Assembly: GCF_051859565.1 (NCBI RefSeq)
Contig: NZ_JBHYFK010000002.1
Coordinates: forward strand, 124,001 to 188,000
Direction: 5' to 3'
Source: Glycocaulis sp051859565
Lineage (GTDB): Bacteria > Pseudomonadota > Alphaproteobacteria > Caulobacterales > Maricaulaceae
Length of the DNA stretch: 64,000 bases
Shown one piece after another: positions 50,289 to 59,053 of the stretch; position 1 is the first letter of the stretch, and each line of letters opens with the position of its first letter. The notes beneath the pieces were generated by a model. That model was not told the origin of the DNA and did not search any database. It worked only from the letters and a program-made list of their open reading frames with translations. A program made the translations under genes and the position numbers.

Positions 50289-50903
50289 TCATTCCGCCGT
50301 GTCGGCAAAGCTGCCGGTTCGCGCAGGCCCGGCGGGTTTGTAGATGTTGATGATGACGCCGGAGCCAGCCGCCTTGCTGCTGATCAGGGACAGCTCGGTG
50401 GCAGCCGCCGTGTCCGAGAAAATCCGCTTGCCGCGCCCCAGCATGACCGGGAAGACCAGCAGCACGACCTCGTCAGCCAGCCCATGTTCGATCAGCGCAG
50501 GCGTGATCGTCGAACTGCCCCACACGACCAGATCGGGGCCTTCGCCCGCCTTGATGGCGCGCACGCCAGCGACAATGTCCGCGCCCAGATCTTCGGCAGG
50601 TCCCCAGCCAAGGCTATCCGGCCTGTGCGTGGCGACATACTTTCTGGCGCCGTTGAGCTGATCAGCCATCGGGCCGGTCTGGTGCGGCCAGTGACCGGCG
50701 AAAATGTCATAGGTGCGCCGCCCCAGCAGGAGATCGAAGCCGTCGCCATGCACGGCATCTACTGCCTCGCCGACCGCCGCGTCAAAATGGGGAAAGGCCC
50801 ACCCGCCATGGGCAAACCCGCTGTCGATATCCTCATCGGGGCCGCCGGGGGCCTGTATCACCCCGTCCAGCGAGATGTGCTCAATGATCCGGATCGTTCT
50901 CAT
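50289..50903 (-). CDS. Dihydrofolate reductase-like (RibD C-terminal fold) protein
   Basis: A 204-residue protein: RIIEHISLDGVIQAPGG at the N-terminus, LLLGRRTYDIFAGHWP, and LVVWGSSTITPALIEHGLADE, VFPVMLGRGKRIF. This is the RibD_C/DHFR-like superfamily found widely beside VOC and TetR genes; it probably reduces a small molecule with NADPH, not necessarily folate. Its ATG overlaps the TetR stop codon by 4 bp (ATGA), so it is translated with the regulator. Confidence 0.9.
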   Translation of the reverse strand: MRTIRIIEHISLDGVIQAPGGPDEDIDSGFAHGGWAFPHFDAAVGEAVDAVHGDGFDLLLGRRTYDIFAGHWPHQTGPMADQLNGARKYVATHRPDSLGWGPAEDLGADIVAGVRAIKAGEGPDLVVWGSSTITPALIEHGLADEVVLLVFPVMLGRGKRIFSDTAAATELSLISSKAAGSGVIINIYKPAGPARTGSFADTAE

Positions 50904-51568
50904 GCGGCACTCCTTGTGTCCGCCCGCGCAGGCGAGCCGTCAAAAATGAAGGCGAAATAGCGTTTCAGGTGGGCGGCAGCATCCAGCGCGGGGCCCTTGT
51001 GTCCCGCCGCCTTGGCGGTGATGAAGCCGCCTTGCAGGACGCTCTGTGTGAGCAGGGCCAGGCTCTGCGCCGTATAGGGCGCACCGATCCCGCGTGCGTC
51101 CATGGCGGCCTGGATGTCAGCCTCCAGCGTGGCGGCATGGCCGGTGATCGAGCGATTGCAGGCATCGCGTATCGCGTCGCTGGAGCCGTAGGTCTCCTGC
51201 ACCATCGTGCCGACGAGACAGGTGAATTCGGCGATCTCGCCATCGATCAGCGCGGCGCGGAAATCGAGATAGGCAAATACGCGATCCAGCGGGTCAGCTG
51301 GCGCATGATAGGGCGCGGCCGCAAACAGGGCCGAAGTGGTCTCCGACCAGTAATCGGCCGCTGCCGCGCCCAGCGCTTCCTTGCTGTCAAAATGGTGGAA
51401 GAAGGCGCCCTTGGTGACGCCGGCCTCCTTGCACAACGCATCCACGCTGGTTGCCGCGAAGCCCTGCTCGCGGATCAGTCTCAGCGCCGTGTCGAGGAGA
51501 CGTGTGCGGGCTTCCCCGCGCGGGATGCGGGCAGGAGAGGCGGCTGCGGGGTGGTTGTCATTCCTCAT
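50900..51568 (-). CDS. TetR/AcrR-family regulator
   Basis: A 222-residue repressor. The N-terminal HTH reads TRLLDTALRLIREQGFAATSVDALCKEAGVTKGAFFHHFDSKEAL; a ligand-binding helical domain follows. It heads an operon of five genes (regulator, reductase, VOC, DUF1428, tandem VOC) and has a perfect 18-bp operator 9 bp before its start codon, so autoregulation is very likely. Confidence 0.92.
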   Translation of the reverse strand: MRNDNHPAAASPARIPRGEARTRLLDTALRLIREQGFAATSVDALCKEAGVTKGAFFHHFDSKEALGAAAADYWSETTSALFAAAPYHAPADPLDRVFAYLDFRAALIDGEIAEFTCLVGTMVQETYGSSDAIRDACNRSITGHAATLEADIQAAMDARGIGAPYTAQSLALLTQSVLQGGFITAKAAGHKGPALDAAAHLKRYFAFIFDGSPARADTRSAA

Positions 51569-51577
51569 GCAGCATAA

Positions 51578-51595
51578 ATACCAACCAGTTGGTAT
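51578..51595. promoter_or_regulatory. TetR operator ATACCAACCAGTTGGTAT
   Basis: A perfect inverted repeat ATACCAAC-CA-GTTGGTAT located 10-27 bp upstream of the TetR start. ACCAAC/GTTGGT half-sites are well known for TetR repressors with this HTH type. Binding here would block transcription of the whole operon. Confidence 0.8.
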
Positions 51596-51766
51596 GTATG
51601 CAAGCGAGAATCCAGAGGACGAGGAAAGCGGGTCTTGTGCGCCGATCAGGCTGGCGTGCTGCCGGAGCGGGCAAATGGCGGCAAGCGCCGAAATCCACGG
51701 CCAGCCAGCCTTGAGGGGGTTGGGGTATTTGCGCTAGCGCCGCGGCGAGCACAGCAGGGGGCGGGC

Positions 51767-52225
51767 ATGTACGAAATCCGGGAAGATGATCTATCTGGGG
51801 CGGACACGCGCGGGCTTCTGGCGCTGCATCTGGCGGGCATGCATGCCAGCTCTCCACCGGGGACAGTGTTTGCGCTGGACCTGTCCGGCCTGCAAAGGCC
51901 GGAGATAACTGTCTGGACCGCGTGGCGGCAGGGAAGGATCGCGTGCGTCGGGGCGCTGAAGGCGCTCAGCGTCACTCATGGCGAGATCAAGTCGATGCGG
52001 GCTCATCCCGATTTTGCCGGGCGGGGCGCGGGCGCGGCCATACTTGATCACATCATTACGGTGGCGCGTGATCGAGGTATGATGCGGCTAAGTCTGGAGA
52101 CGGGCAGAGGCCCGGCATTCGAGGCGGCGGTGAAGCTCTATGCCCGGCGCGGCTTCCTGCCGGGTGATGCGTTTGCGGACTACCCGCAAACCGCGTTCAA
52201 CCAGTTCTTCCACGTTGAGCTTTGA
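51767..52225 (+). CDS. GNAT-family N-acetyltransferase
   Basis: A 152-residue acetyltransferase. The acetyl-CoA loop region reads IKSMRAHPDFAGRGAGAAILDHII, followed by LSLETGRGPAFEAAVKLYARRGF, typical of the ElaA/YjaB-like small GNATs. The ATG at 51767 has GGGGGCGGG upstream. Substrate unknown. It is convergent with the prolyl aminopeptidase gene. Confidence 0.88.
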   Translation: MYEIREDDLSGADTRGLLALHLAGMHASSPPGTVFALDLSGLQRPEITVWTAWRQGRIACVGALKALSVTHGEIKSMRAHPDFAGRGAGAAILDHIITVARDRGMMRLSLETGRGPAFEAAVKLYARRGFLPGDAFADYPQTAFNQFFHVEL

Positions 52226-52233
52226 GGCGGGCG

Positions 52234-53238
52234 CTAAAGCCCGGCAATCACATTCCTGACCACCTTGAAGACCGGCTCACTCATGGCATGGCCATGGGCC
52301 GGCACGATGACGAGACGCGCATCAGGCGCGGCATCCTTCAGATCGAAGGCCGATTGCAGCGGACACACCATGTCATAGCGGCTGTGGACGATATGGACCG
52401 GCATGGTGAGGCGGTGTGCCCCGGTCAGTAGCTGGGCTTCCTCAAGGAAGCAGCCCTGTGAAAAGTAATGCGCCTCGATCAGGGCGGTGGAGATCAGCTT
52501 GTCGCGGCCCTTGGCGCGTAAGTTCGCCAGCGCGCTCTGTGGTGTTGCCTCCAGTTGCGAGAGCAATTCCTCATAGGCGATCCAGCGGAATATCACGCTG
52601 TCTTTCAAGGCGGCTTCGGCATCCGGATCGTCCAGTCCCGCCAGCAAGGGCGCGCCTGCGGCCAGCTCGGTCTGCATGGCGGCCAGCGCCCAGCGAGCAA
52701 AGCCCGGTGGGTCGTCGTGCAGTGTCTCCGGCACGCCGTGCATCAGCCAGTCATGGGCATCGGGATAGACCGCGCCCGCCCCGCTTTTGCCATGCCACCA
52801 GTCCAGCTCCCGGCGGGTCGCCAGAAAGACGCCTTCGACGAGCACGTTTTCCACGCGTTCGGGGCATGCCTGCGCATAGGCCAGAGCCAGCGTGGTCCCC
52901 CAGCTTGCCCCCATCACGCAATCAAAGCGCTCAAGGCCCAGATGCTCGCGCAGGGCCTCGATATCCTCAATCAGGTGTGCGGTTGTGTTGGCGTATAGCT
53001 CGAACAGCGGAGCGGAGCGTCCGCAGCCGCGCTGGTCAAACTGGATGGTCTCCCAGATGTCCGGATCGGCATAGCGGCGGTGACGGGCGTTCGCGCCCGA
53101 CCCCGGCCCGCCATGCAGGAAAAGAAGCGTGCGCCCGCCCTCGCGCCCGGATCGTTCCCAATAGAGGGAATGCCCGTCAGACACAGGCAGCAGGCCGGCC
53201 TCGCGGGCCGCAATGTCCGGGAAAAGTGCGCTATGCAT
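52234..53238 (-). CDS. pip: Prolyl aminopeptidase (proline iminopeptidase)
   Basis: A 334-residue alpha/beta hydrolase of the S33 family. LLFLHGGPGSGANARHRRY (oxyanion HGGPG), FDQRGCGRS, nucleophile elbow GASWGTTLALAYA, acidic RYDMVCP and the final His in PAHGHAMSE complete the triad. It removes N-terminal proline from peptides in the cytoplasm. Length matches the family. Stands alone. Confidence 0.92.
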   Translation of the reverse strand: MHSALFPDIAAREAGLLPVSDGHSLYWERSGREGGRTLLFLHGGPGSGANARHRRYADPDIWETIQFDQRGCGRSAPLFELYANTTAHLIEDIEALREHLGLERFDCVMGASWGTTLALAYAQACPERVENVLVEGVFLATRRELDWWHGKSGAGAVYPDAHDWLMHGVPETLHDDPPGFARWALAAMQTELAAGAPLLAGLDDPDAEAALKDSVIFRWIAYEELLSQLEATPQSALANLRAKGRDKLISTALIEAHYFSQGCFLEEAQLLTGAHRLTMPVHIVHSRYDMVCPLQSAFDLKDAAPDARLVIVPAHGHAMSEPVFKVVRNVIAGL

Positions 53239-53255
53239 GCCGGCAGTTATGACGG

Positions 53256-54032
53256 TCAGCTCTGGCCTCCGCTACGCGGCGCGGTGAGGTTGGCGATGAG
53301 ATCACCGGCCATCGGGAAGACAATGGTGTTGGAGCCCTTGCCGCCGATCTCCTGCAAGGTGCCGAGATAGCGCAGCTGCATCGCGCCATCTTGGCGGGCC
53401 AGCACTTCTGCGGCCTCGGCCAGCTTGGCGGCGGCCTGCTGTTCGCCCTCGGCGATGATGACCTTGGCGCGCCGTTCGCGCTCGGCCTCGGCCTGGCGGG
53501 CGATGGCGCGGATCATGGATGTATCCAGATCGACATGCTTGATCTCGACATTGGAGACCTTGATGCCCCAGGCCTCGGTCTGGGAGTCCAGAATGGACTG
53601 GATGTCCTCGTTCAGCTTGTCCCGCTGGGAGAGCATTTCATCAAGATCATGCTTGCCGAGTACCGAACGCAGCGTGGTCTGGGCGAGCTGGCTAGTCGCC
53701 TCGCGGAAATCGCTGACCTGGTTGATGGCGCGCTGCGGATCGACGATGCGGTAATAGAGCACGGCGTTCACCCGCACCGAGACATTGTCCTGGCTGATGA
53801 CATCCTGGCTGGGGACGTCCTCTGCCACGATGCGCAAATCGACTTTCACCATCTGCTGGACGATTGGGATGAGGATGATCAGGCCCGGACCTGAGGTTCC
53901 CGAGTACCGCCCGAGCGTGAACACCACGCCGCGCTCATATTCGCGCAAAATCTTGATCGCCGACGACAGGAAGGCGAACACCACGGCCGCAAGGCCCAGC
54001 AGAAATCCGATATTCATGCCCAGTTCCGCCAC
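53256..54032 (-). CDS. Slipin (stomatin/SPFH membrane protein)
   Basis: A 258-residue protein: one N-terminal membrane helix (IGFLLGLAAVVFAFLSS), then the SPFH/band 7 domain (ILREYERGVVFTLGRYSG, GPGLIILIPIVQQMVKVDLR, DVPSQDVISQDNVSVRVNAVLYYRI) and a coiled coil rich in Ala and Glu (AEGEQQAAAKLAEAAEVL). Slipins form membrane microdomains and are the substrate of the NfeD-type protease encoded just upstream, 33 bp away. Confidence 0.93.
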   Translation of the reverse strand: MAELGMNIGFLLGLAAVVFAFLSSAIKILREYERGVVFTLGRYSGTSGPGLIILIPIVQQMVKVDLRIVAEDVPSQDVISQDNVSVRVNAVLYYRIVDPQRAINQVSDFREATSQLAQTTLRSVLGKHDLDEMLSQRDKLNEDIQSILDSQTEAWGIKVSNVEIKHVDLDTSMIRAIARQAEAERERRAKVIIAEGEQQAAAKLAEAAEVLARQDGAMQLRYLGTLQEIGGKGSNTIVFPMAGDLIANLTAPRSGGQS

Positions 54033-54065
54033 AGACTTCTCCTTCCAAATTGCCTTGCCGGCAGC

Positions 54066-55529
54066 CTAGCCCCGGCCAGATGATTTCACTTTCACAGTCA
54101 GCCCGTCCACCGAAACGACTTTCACAACATCGCCCGGTTGCAGATCATCAGAGGACACTGCCTGCCAGCGCTCGCCCTCCACCTGAACATGGCCAGCGCC
54201 ATTGAGCCAGCTTAGCACGGTGCCGGTAGCGCCCGTCAGGCCTTCGCGGCCTGTCACCACCTTGCGCGCCTGCGCTGCGAGGCCGTAACTGCCAGCCAGC
54301 AACACCGACACGCCCATGATCGCGCTCATCGCCAGCACCAGCGGCCAGTCAATGCGCAGGCCTTCCACATCGGTATCGACCAGCATCAGCGCGCCGATGG
54401 CAAAGGCGATCACACCGCCGAGCGCCAGCAATCCGTAAGAGGCGACGAATACTTCCGCGATGAGCAGGCCCAGCCCCAGCACGATCAGCGCCGCGCCTGC
54501 ATAGTTCAGGGGCAGGGTATTGAGCGCATAAAGCCCGACTATGATGCAGATGAGACCCGCCACAAAGGTGATCGGCTCCAGCCCGTTATAGAAGCTCACA
54601 AGTAGGCCGATAAAGCCGAGATTGAGCACCAGAAAGGCGATGTTCGGATCGGTGATGACGGTGAGAATCTGCGTGGGGAGGCTCATCTCGGCCCGCTCCA
54701 CCGCCGCGCCTTCGAGCGCAAGCGTGATCTCGCTGCCATCGCCCAGCATCACCGTGCGGCCGCTGGCGAGGGTCAGAAGTTCGCTCGTCGATCCGGCAAC
54801 GAAGTCCGCAACGTTTTCCGACACCGCCTCGCTATAGGTCAGGCTTACGCCTTCCCGCACGGCGCGCTCGGCCCAGTCAGCATTGCGCCCGCGCAGCTCT
54901 GCCAGCGCGCGGATATAGGCCACCGAATCGTTGACCATCTTGTTGCGCATGGCTTCGTCATTGGCCGGTGCTCGGCGGGTGGCCGGCTCGCTGCGCTGGC
55001 GCGCGGCTTCCTCCAGCGCATTGCCGGGCTCATTGCTCTCCTCTTCGCCCTCTTCAGGCGTTTGCGGCGGGCTGCCGGGTGCGCCGCCCATGGTCACAGG
55101 CGTTGCTGCGCCGACCGTGCTGCCCGGCGCCATCGCGGCCACGTGGGCCGCATAGAGGATATAGGTGCCCGCGCTGGTGGCCCGTGCGCCGGTGGGCGCG
55201 ACATGGACGATCACCGGCACAGGAGAGGCAAGAATGGCATTATTGATGTCGCGCATCGCATCAACCAGGCCGCCCGGCGTATCCATCTCGATGATGACGG
55301 CGTCCGCCTCGCTGGCTGCGCGCTCGATCACGCGCACCACATGGCCTGCCCGCGCCGGGCCTATCGCGCCCTGCAGGCTGACCAGATGCACCGTGCCGCC
55401 AGCGCTTTCAGCCTGCCGTGCCAGCGCGCCTGCGGCCAGCATCACTGCGCCGAGCGCGATGAGGCCCGCGCACATCAGCCGCACAGGCGTCAGCAGGGAC
55501 TTCGCAGAGGATAATCGCATCACGGACAT
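54066..55529 (-). CDS. NfeD-type membrane serine protease (ClpP class)
   Basis: A 487-residue membrane protease of the NfeD1b/STOPP group. The N-terminal signal or anchor is followed by a ClpP-class domain: MDTPGGLVDAMRDI and ATSAGTYILYAAHVAAMAPGSTVGAATPV, in which the Ser of the SAG motif is the nucleophile. Four or five membrane helices (about 285-400) and a C-terminal OB-fold NfeD domain with LQPGDVVKVVSVDG end the protein. It works with the slipin downstream in membrane quality control. Confidence 0.92.
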   Translation of the reverse strand: MSVMRLSSAKSLLTPVRLMCAGLIALGAVMLAAGALARQAESAGGTVHLVSLQGAIGPARAGHVVRVIERAASEADAVIIEMDTPGGLVDAMRDINNAILASPVPVIVHVAPTGARATSAGTYILYAAHVAAMAPGSTVGAATPVTMGGAPGSPPQTPEEGEEESNEPGNALEEAARQRSEPATRRAPANDEAMRNKMVNDSVAYIRALAELRGRNADWAERAVREGVSLTYSEAVSENVADFVAGSTSELLTLASGRTVMLGDGSEITLALEGAAVERAEMSLPTQILTVITDPNIAFLVLNLGFIGLLVSFYNGLEPITFVAGLICIIVGLYALNTLPLNYAGAALIVLGLGLLIAEVFVASYGLLALGGVIAFAIGALMLVDTDVEGLRIDWPLVLAMSAIMGVSVLLAGSYGLAAQARKVVTGREGLTGATGTVLSWLNGAGHVQVEGERWQAVSSDDLQPGDVVKVVSVDGLTVKVKSSGRG

Positions 55530-55617
55530 GGAGGGGTTCCGTCAGCTGGTGGCCTGACAGCAAACCTAACCCGGAAATGACGAAAGCCCAATGCGGAAGG
55601 GGGGGGAGAAAGAAAAA

Positions 55618-55692
55618 TGGTGCCGCTAGAGTGAATTGAACACTCGACCTCTCCCTTACCAAGGGAACGCTCTACCCCTGAGCTATAGCGGC
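55618..55692 (-). tRNA. tRNA-Thr (anticodon GGT)
   Basis: On the minus strand a full cloverleaf: acceptor GCCGCTA / TAGCGGC, D arm GCTC...GAGC, anticodon stem TTCCC/GGGAG with loop TTGGTAA (anticodon GGT, reading ACC and ACU), T arm GAGTG TTCAATT CACTC, discriminator A and encoded CCA. TTTTT directly follows the CCA end (55617 downward), a simple terminator. Confidence 0.95.
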
Positions 55693-56065
55693 CTTCGGTG
55701 CCGGGCAGCGCGCGAGGCCTGCCCTACCGGAGCGGGGCGTATAGCCCAAGTTTTGCCGCCCGCCAAGGGCGCGCTTGCGGTTGTTGCAGGGGGGAACTCT
55801 TTTAGCTTCGCAACGCATCCGCGTTGCGATGTTCCGCGAACTCCCGCCTGCGCGGGGGCAGGCAGTCGCGGGCGCGCGTTCGCGCTTTTCAGGCCGCAAA
55901 GCGGCCTGTTGCCTTTGAGTACAACTCACCACGCGTTTCACCGGCGCAAGCCGGTGCCCAGCAATTTTCTGGATCCCGGCTTTCGCCGGGAAAACGAAAC
56001 AGGCGGTAGCCGACGCAGGGGAGTGCCCGCTTGACCGCCCACCCGCTTGGCGTCACACCAGACCC
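55693..56065. repeat. Gene-free 373 bp with four palindromic hairpins
   Basis: No coding sequence is convincing between tRNA-Thr and the small gene before murA. Four perfect hairpins are visible: CGCAACGC ATCC GCGTTGCG (55809-55828), AGGCCGC AAA GCGGCCT (55891-55907), CACCGGC GCAA GCCGGTG (55939-55956) and CCCGGC TTTC GCCGGG (55975-55990). The last two resemble the CACCGGC...GGATCCCGGCTTTCGCCGGG repeats scattered through alphaproteobacterial genomes. The tRNA promoter should lie in the left part. Confidence 0.65.
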
Positions 56066-56236
56066 ATGACCAAAAAGTCCGACAAAGGCTCTCGCCCGCC
56101 AGCCGGATCAGACAGCCGCGAGGCGCGTCTGGCCGAGGCTTTGCGCGCCAATCTGCGCCGGCGCAAGGCAGCCGCCAGACCGGCGAAAGGCGGCGCTGAA
56201 AAAACGACTGGCACAAAGCCCGCCGGTCAGGGCTAG
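56066..56236 (+). CDS. Small basic protein upstream of murA
   Basis: A 56-residue open frame with ATG at 56066 and TAG at 56234-56236, reading MTKKSDKGSRPPAGSDSREA, then RLAEALRANLRRRKAAARP and a Lys/Gly tail. Short basic proteins of the pattern RxxRLAxALRANLRRRK directly before murA are common in alphaproteobacteria, so I regard it as a real gene. No function is known to me; the basic helix could bind nucleic acid or ribosomes. The murA start is 73 bp downstream. Confidence 0.7.
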   Translation: MTKKSDKGSRPPAGSDSREARLAEALRANLRRRKAAARPAKGGAEKTTGTKPAGQG

Positions 56237-56308
56237 GATAGGGACAAGCCCCATCCTACATGGCAGGCGTATTGCCGCCTCGCCCCACCCGTTTTCAGGA
56301 CCGTTTTC

Positions 56309-57577
56309 ATGGATCGCATTGTCATTCGCGGGAAACAGCCGCTTTCCGGCACCATTCCGGTTTCCGGCGCGAAAAATTCGGCCCTGAAGCTGATGGCGGC
56401 AAGCCTTCTGACCGAACGCGAGCTCCTGCTGGAAAACATGCCGCGCCTGGCCGATACGCGCTTCATGGCCCATCTGCTGGCGCATCTGGGCGTAAAAGCT
56501 GAGGAGCAGTCGGGCAACCGGCTGAGCCTGACGGCAGCGAATCTTACCGGCACCACCGCCCCTTATGATCTGGTGCGCAAGATGCGAGCGACCTTCAACG
56601 TGCTGGGTCCGCTGCTGGCGCGCGAGGGCAAGGCGAAGGTCTCCCTGCCCGGCGGCTGTGCCATCGGTGCGCGCCCTGTCGATCTGCACCTGAAAGCCAT
56701 GGAGGCGCTGGGCGCCAAGATCACGCTGGAAGAAGGCTATGTGCTGGCCGAGGCTCCGGCAGGCGGGCTGAAGGGCGGGCATATCGTCTTTCCGTTTGTC
56801 TCGGTCGGTGCGACCGAGCACGCCATGCTGGCCGCCGTGCTGGCGAAGGGCACATCGAAACTGGAAAACTGCGCGCGCGAGCCGGAGATCGAGGATCTCG
56901 CCAATTGCCTCAATGCCATGGGCGCGAAGGTTTCCGGCGCGGGTACCGGCACGATCACGATTGAGGGCGTCTCTTCGCTCGATGGCGCTGTGTGGCCTGT
57001 GGTCGCCGACCGTATCGAGACCGGCACCTATGCCATGGCGGCAGCGGCGGCGGGCGGCGATGTCACGCTGACCGGCATGGTGCCTGCGCATAATCAGGCG
57101 CTGTGGGCGGATTTGCGCGAGGCCGGCGTGACGGTGGAGGAGGGTGACACCTCGGTACGTATCGTGCGCGACGGGCCGCTAAAGGCCGTCGACATGCAGA
57201 CTGCGCCCTATCCGGGCTTCCCGACCGATCTGCAGGCCCAGTTCATGGCGCTGATGTGCCTGGCCGAGGGGGCGTCTGTCATCCGCGAGACGATATTTGA
57301 AAACCGCTTCATGCACGCCCCGGAACTGACCCGGCTGGGCGCGCGCATTGATGTGCGCGGCAATGAGGCGGTGGTGCGCGGACCTGCGCCCCTGAAAGGC
57401 GCGCCGGTGATGGCCACGGACTTGCGCGCTTCGGTGTCGCTGGTCATCGCCGGGCTGGCGGCGGAGGGAGAAACCATCGTCTCGCGCGTTTATCACCTTG
57501 ACCGCGGCTTTGAACGGCTGGAGGAAAAGCTGTCGGCTTGCGGGGCCGATATACGCCGGGAGAAGGAAGAGGCATGA
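56309..57577 (+). CDS. murA: UDP-N-acetylglucosamine 1-carboxyvinyltransferase MurA
   Basis: A 422-residue enzyme of normal length. It begins MDRIVIRGKQPLSGTIPVSG, with GAKNSALKLMAASLL (Lys for substrate binding), and carries LPGGCAIGARPVDLHL, where the Cys is the catalytic, fosfomycin-sensitive residue. Later come DRIETGTYAMAAAAAGG and YPGFPTDLQAQFMAL. It transfers enolpyruvate from PEP to UDP-GlcNAc in the first committed step of peptidoglycan synthesis. It is followed by an overlapping DUF2948 gene (ATGA). Confidence 0.97.
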   Translation: MDRIVIRGKQPLSGTIPVSGAKNSALKLMAASLLTERELLLENMPRLADTRFMAHLLAHLGVKAEEQSGNRLSLTAANLTGTTAPYDLVRKMRATFNVLGPLLAREGKAKVSLPGGCAIGARPVDLHLKAMEALGAKITLEEGYVLAEAPAGGLKGGHIVFPFVSVGATEHAMLAAVLAKGTSKLENCAREPEIEDLANCLNAMGAKVSGAGTGTITIEGVSSLDGAVWPVVADRIETGTYAMAAAAAGGDVTLTGMVPAHNQALWADLREAGVTVEEGDTSVRIVRDGPLKAVDMQTAPYPGFPTDLQAQFMALMCLAEGASVIRETIFENRFMHAPELTRLGARIDVRGNEAVVRGPAPLKGAPVMATDLRASVSLVIAGLAAEGETIVSRVYHLDRGFERLEEKLSACGADIRREKEEA

Positions 57578-58023
57578 GCAGCAAGCCATTACGCCTCATC
57601 GGTCAGGACGAGGGTGATGTCGCGCCGGTATCGGCTGCGCTGCAGGACGCGATTGCGCGCATTGCTGACCTCAAATTCGAGGCGCGCGCCCGGCGCTTCA
57701 CGGCCGTCTTCACGCGTTATCGCTGGGAAAAGCCGGCTGGCAAGGGCGAGCGCATACGCTCCGGCCTGCAGATCGGTTCGGTCACATCTGTAAAGGCCCA
57801 GCGCCTGCGCAAGGGCGCGCCGGATGCCTTTGTCTCCCTGCTCTCGCTGACCTTTGAGCCTGCGGGCGGGGCGGAAGACCCGTCCGGCACGCTGGTCTTC
57901 ACCTTTGCCGGTGGCGGCGCGCTCAAAGTCGAGGTGGAGTGCGTTGATCTGGTACTCGCCGATGTGTCCGCGCCCTGGAAAGCGTCGGCACGTCCCGACC
58001 ATGAAAGCGAAGGCGCGCCATGA
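57574..58023 (+). CDS. DUF2948-family protein
   Basis: A 149-residue protein of the DUF2948 family, always found next to murA in alphaproteobacteria: LRLIGQDEGDVAPVSAALQDA, RRFTAVFTRYRWEK, IRSGLQIGSVTSVKAQ, VECVDLVLADVSAPW. Its ATG overlaps the murA stop codon by 4 bp. Function unknown. Confidence 0.92.
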   Translation: MSSKPLRLIGQDEGDVAPVSAALQDAIARIADLKFEARARRFTAVFTRYRWEKPAGKGERIRSGLQIGSVTSVKAQRLRKGAPDAFVSLLSLTFEPAGGAEDPSGTLVFTFAGGGALKVEVECVDLVLADVSAPWKASARPDHESEGAP

Positions 58024-58505
58024 GCGAACACGCCCCTGAAGACCGGCTGATCGCGATCGAGCTGGATGCGGCCAGTATCGGCAAGGCGGAAGAAAACGTC
58101 GAGCATGAGCGCCGGGTGGCGATTGCCGACCTGCTTGAAGCCAATCGCTTCCGCCCGGAAGACGGGCCGGGCGGCCCCTACCGGCTGCGCCTCGCCATCG
58201 AGGAGCAGCGCCTAGTGTTTGATGTCAGCGCGGAAGACGGCACGCCGGTGCGCATGTTCGTGTTCTCGCTGGGGCCGCTGCGGCGCATATTGAAGGACTA
58301 TTTCCTCATCTGCGAAAGCTATTACGAGGCAGTGCGCGATGCTTCGCTCGCCCAGATCGAGGCGGTGGATATGGGCCGCCGGGGCGTCCACAATGAAGGC
58401 TCCACGCTCCTCAAAGAGCGGCTGGAGGGCAAGATCGATGTCGATTTCGACACGGCAAGGCGCCTCTTCACCCTGATCTGTGCCTTGCACCGGAGATCTG
58501 CGTGA
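58020..58505 (+). CDS. UPF0262-family protein
   Basis: A 161-residue protein of the UPF0262 family, conserved in the same position in alphaproteobacteria: LIAIELDAASIGKAEENVEHERRVAI, PGGPYRLRLAIEEQRLVFDV, LGPLRRILKDYFLICESYYEAVR, and GRRGVHNEGSTLLKERL. Overlaps its neighbour on each side by 4 bp. Function unknown; context suggests a link to cell-wall synthesis or cell cycle. Confidence 0.93.
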   Translation: MSEHAPEDRLIAIELDAASIGKAEENVEHERRVAIADLLEANRFRPEDGPGGPYRLRLAIEEQRLVFDVSAEDGTPVRMFVFSLGPLRRILKDYFLICESYYEAVRDASLAQIEAVDMGRRGVHNEGSTLLKERLEGKIDVDFDTARRLFTLICALHRRSA

Positions 58506-58921
58506 GCGCCCCCGATCTGGTATTCGTGTGCGGTCGCAATTCTGTGCGCTCGCCCATGGCCGAGGCGCTGTGGCGCGCGCGCTTTGGCGACGAAGCGCGT
58601 GTGCAATCGTGCGGTATCGAACCGGCCAGTTGCGCCGACGGGTTCATGATTGCCGTGATGCGCGAAGAGGGCGCGGACCTTTCCAGCTTTGAACCGCAGG
58701 GGCTGGAGGATGTCAGCGCCGGACCCGATACGCTGGTGGTGTGCCTCGCGCCGGAAGCCGATGAGGCGGCCAGAGCGCTGGCACAGCGTGCAAAGGCCCG
58801 CATCGAGCACTGGCATTTTGCCGACCCGGCGGAGATTGAAGGCAGCCGCGAGGCACGCCTTGAGGCCTACCGCGCCATACGCGATGCGTTGAAATCACGC
58901 ATCAATACCATGGCCGTGTGA
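58502..58921 (+). CDS. Low-molecular-weight phosphatase-family protein
   Basis: A 139-residue LMW-PTP fold protein starting with GTG at 58502. The phosphate loop reads VFVCGRNSVRSPMAEALW, so the CX5R core is intact (Cys10, Arg16), though the usual CxGNxCR wording is changed. HWHFADPAEIEGS supplies the general-acid Asp. Members dephosphorylate protein tyrosine or arsenate; the actual substrate is unclear. It closes the murA operon with a 4-bp overlap. Confidence 0.87.
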   Translation: MSAPDLVFVCGRNSVRSPMAEALWRARFGDEARVQSCGIEPASCADGFMIAVMREEGADLSSFEPQGLEDVSAGPDTLVVCLAPEADEAARALAQRAKARIEHWHFADPAEIEGSREARLEAYRAIRDALKSRINTMAV

Positions 58922-59053
58922 GCCAATACTGCCGCAAGGCTCGACGTCAGCCCACTATAGGGACTATATAGCCCGCCACGCGCCGCGCGGGGTGAAGGCT
59001 GATTCCATCACGATGAGGGAACAGCCTGCCTGATGCCAGACAAGAGGAGCTGC

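Noticed and set aside
58922..59053. Riboswitch or leader RNA before infA
   Set aside because: The 132-bp gap has a small palindrome (GACTATATAGCCC region) but no recognisable riboswitch structure; ordinary promoter sequence is enough.
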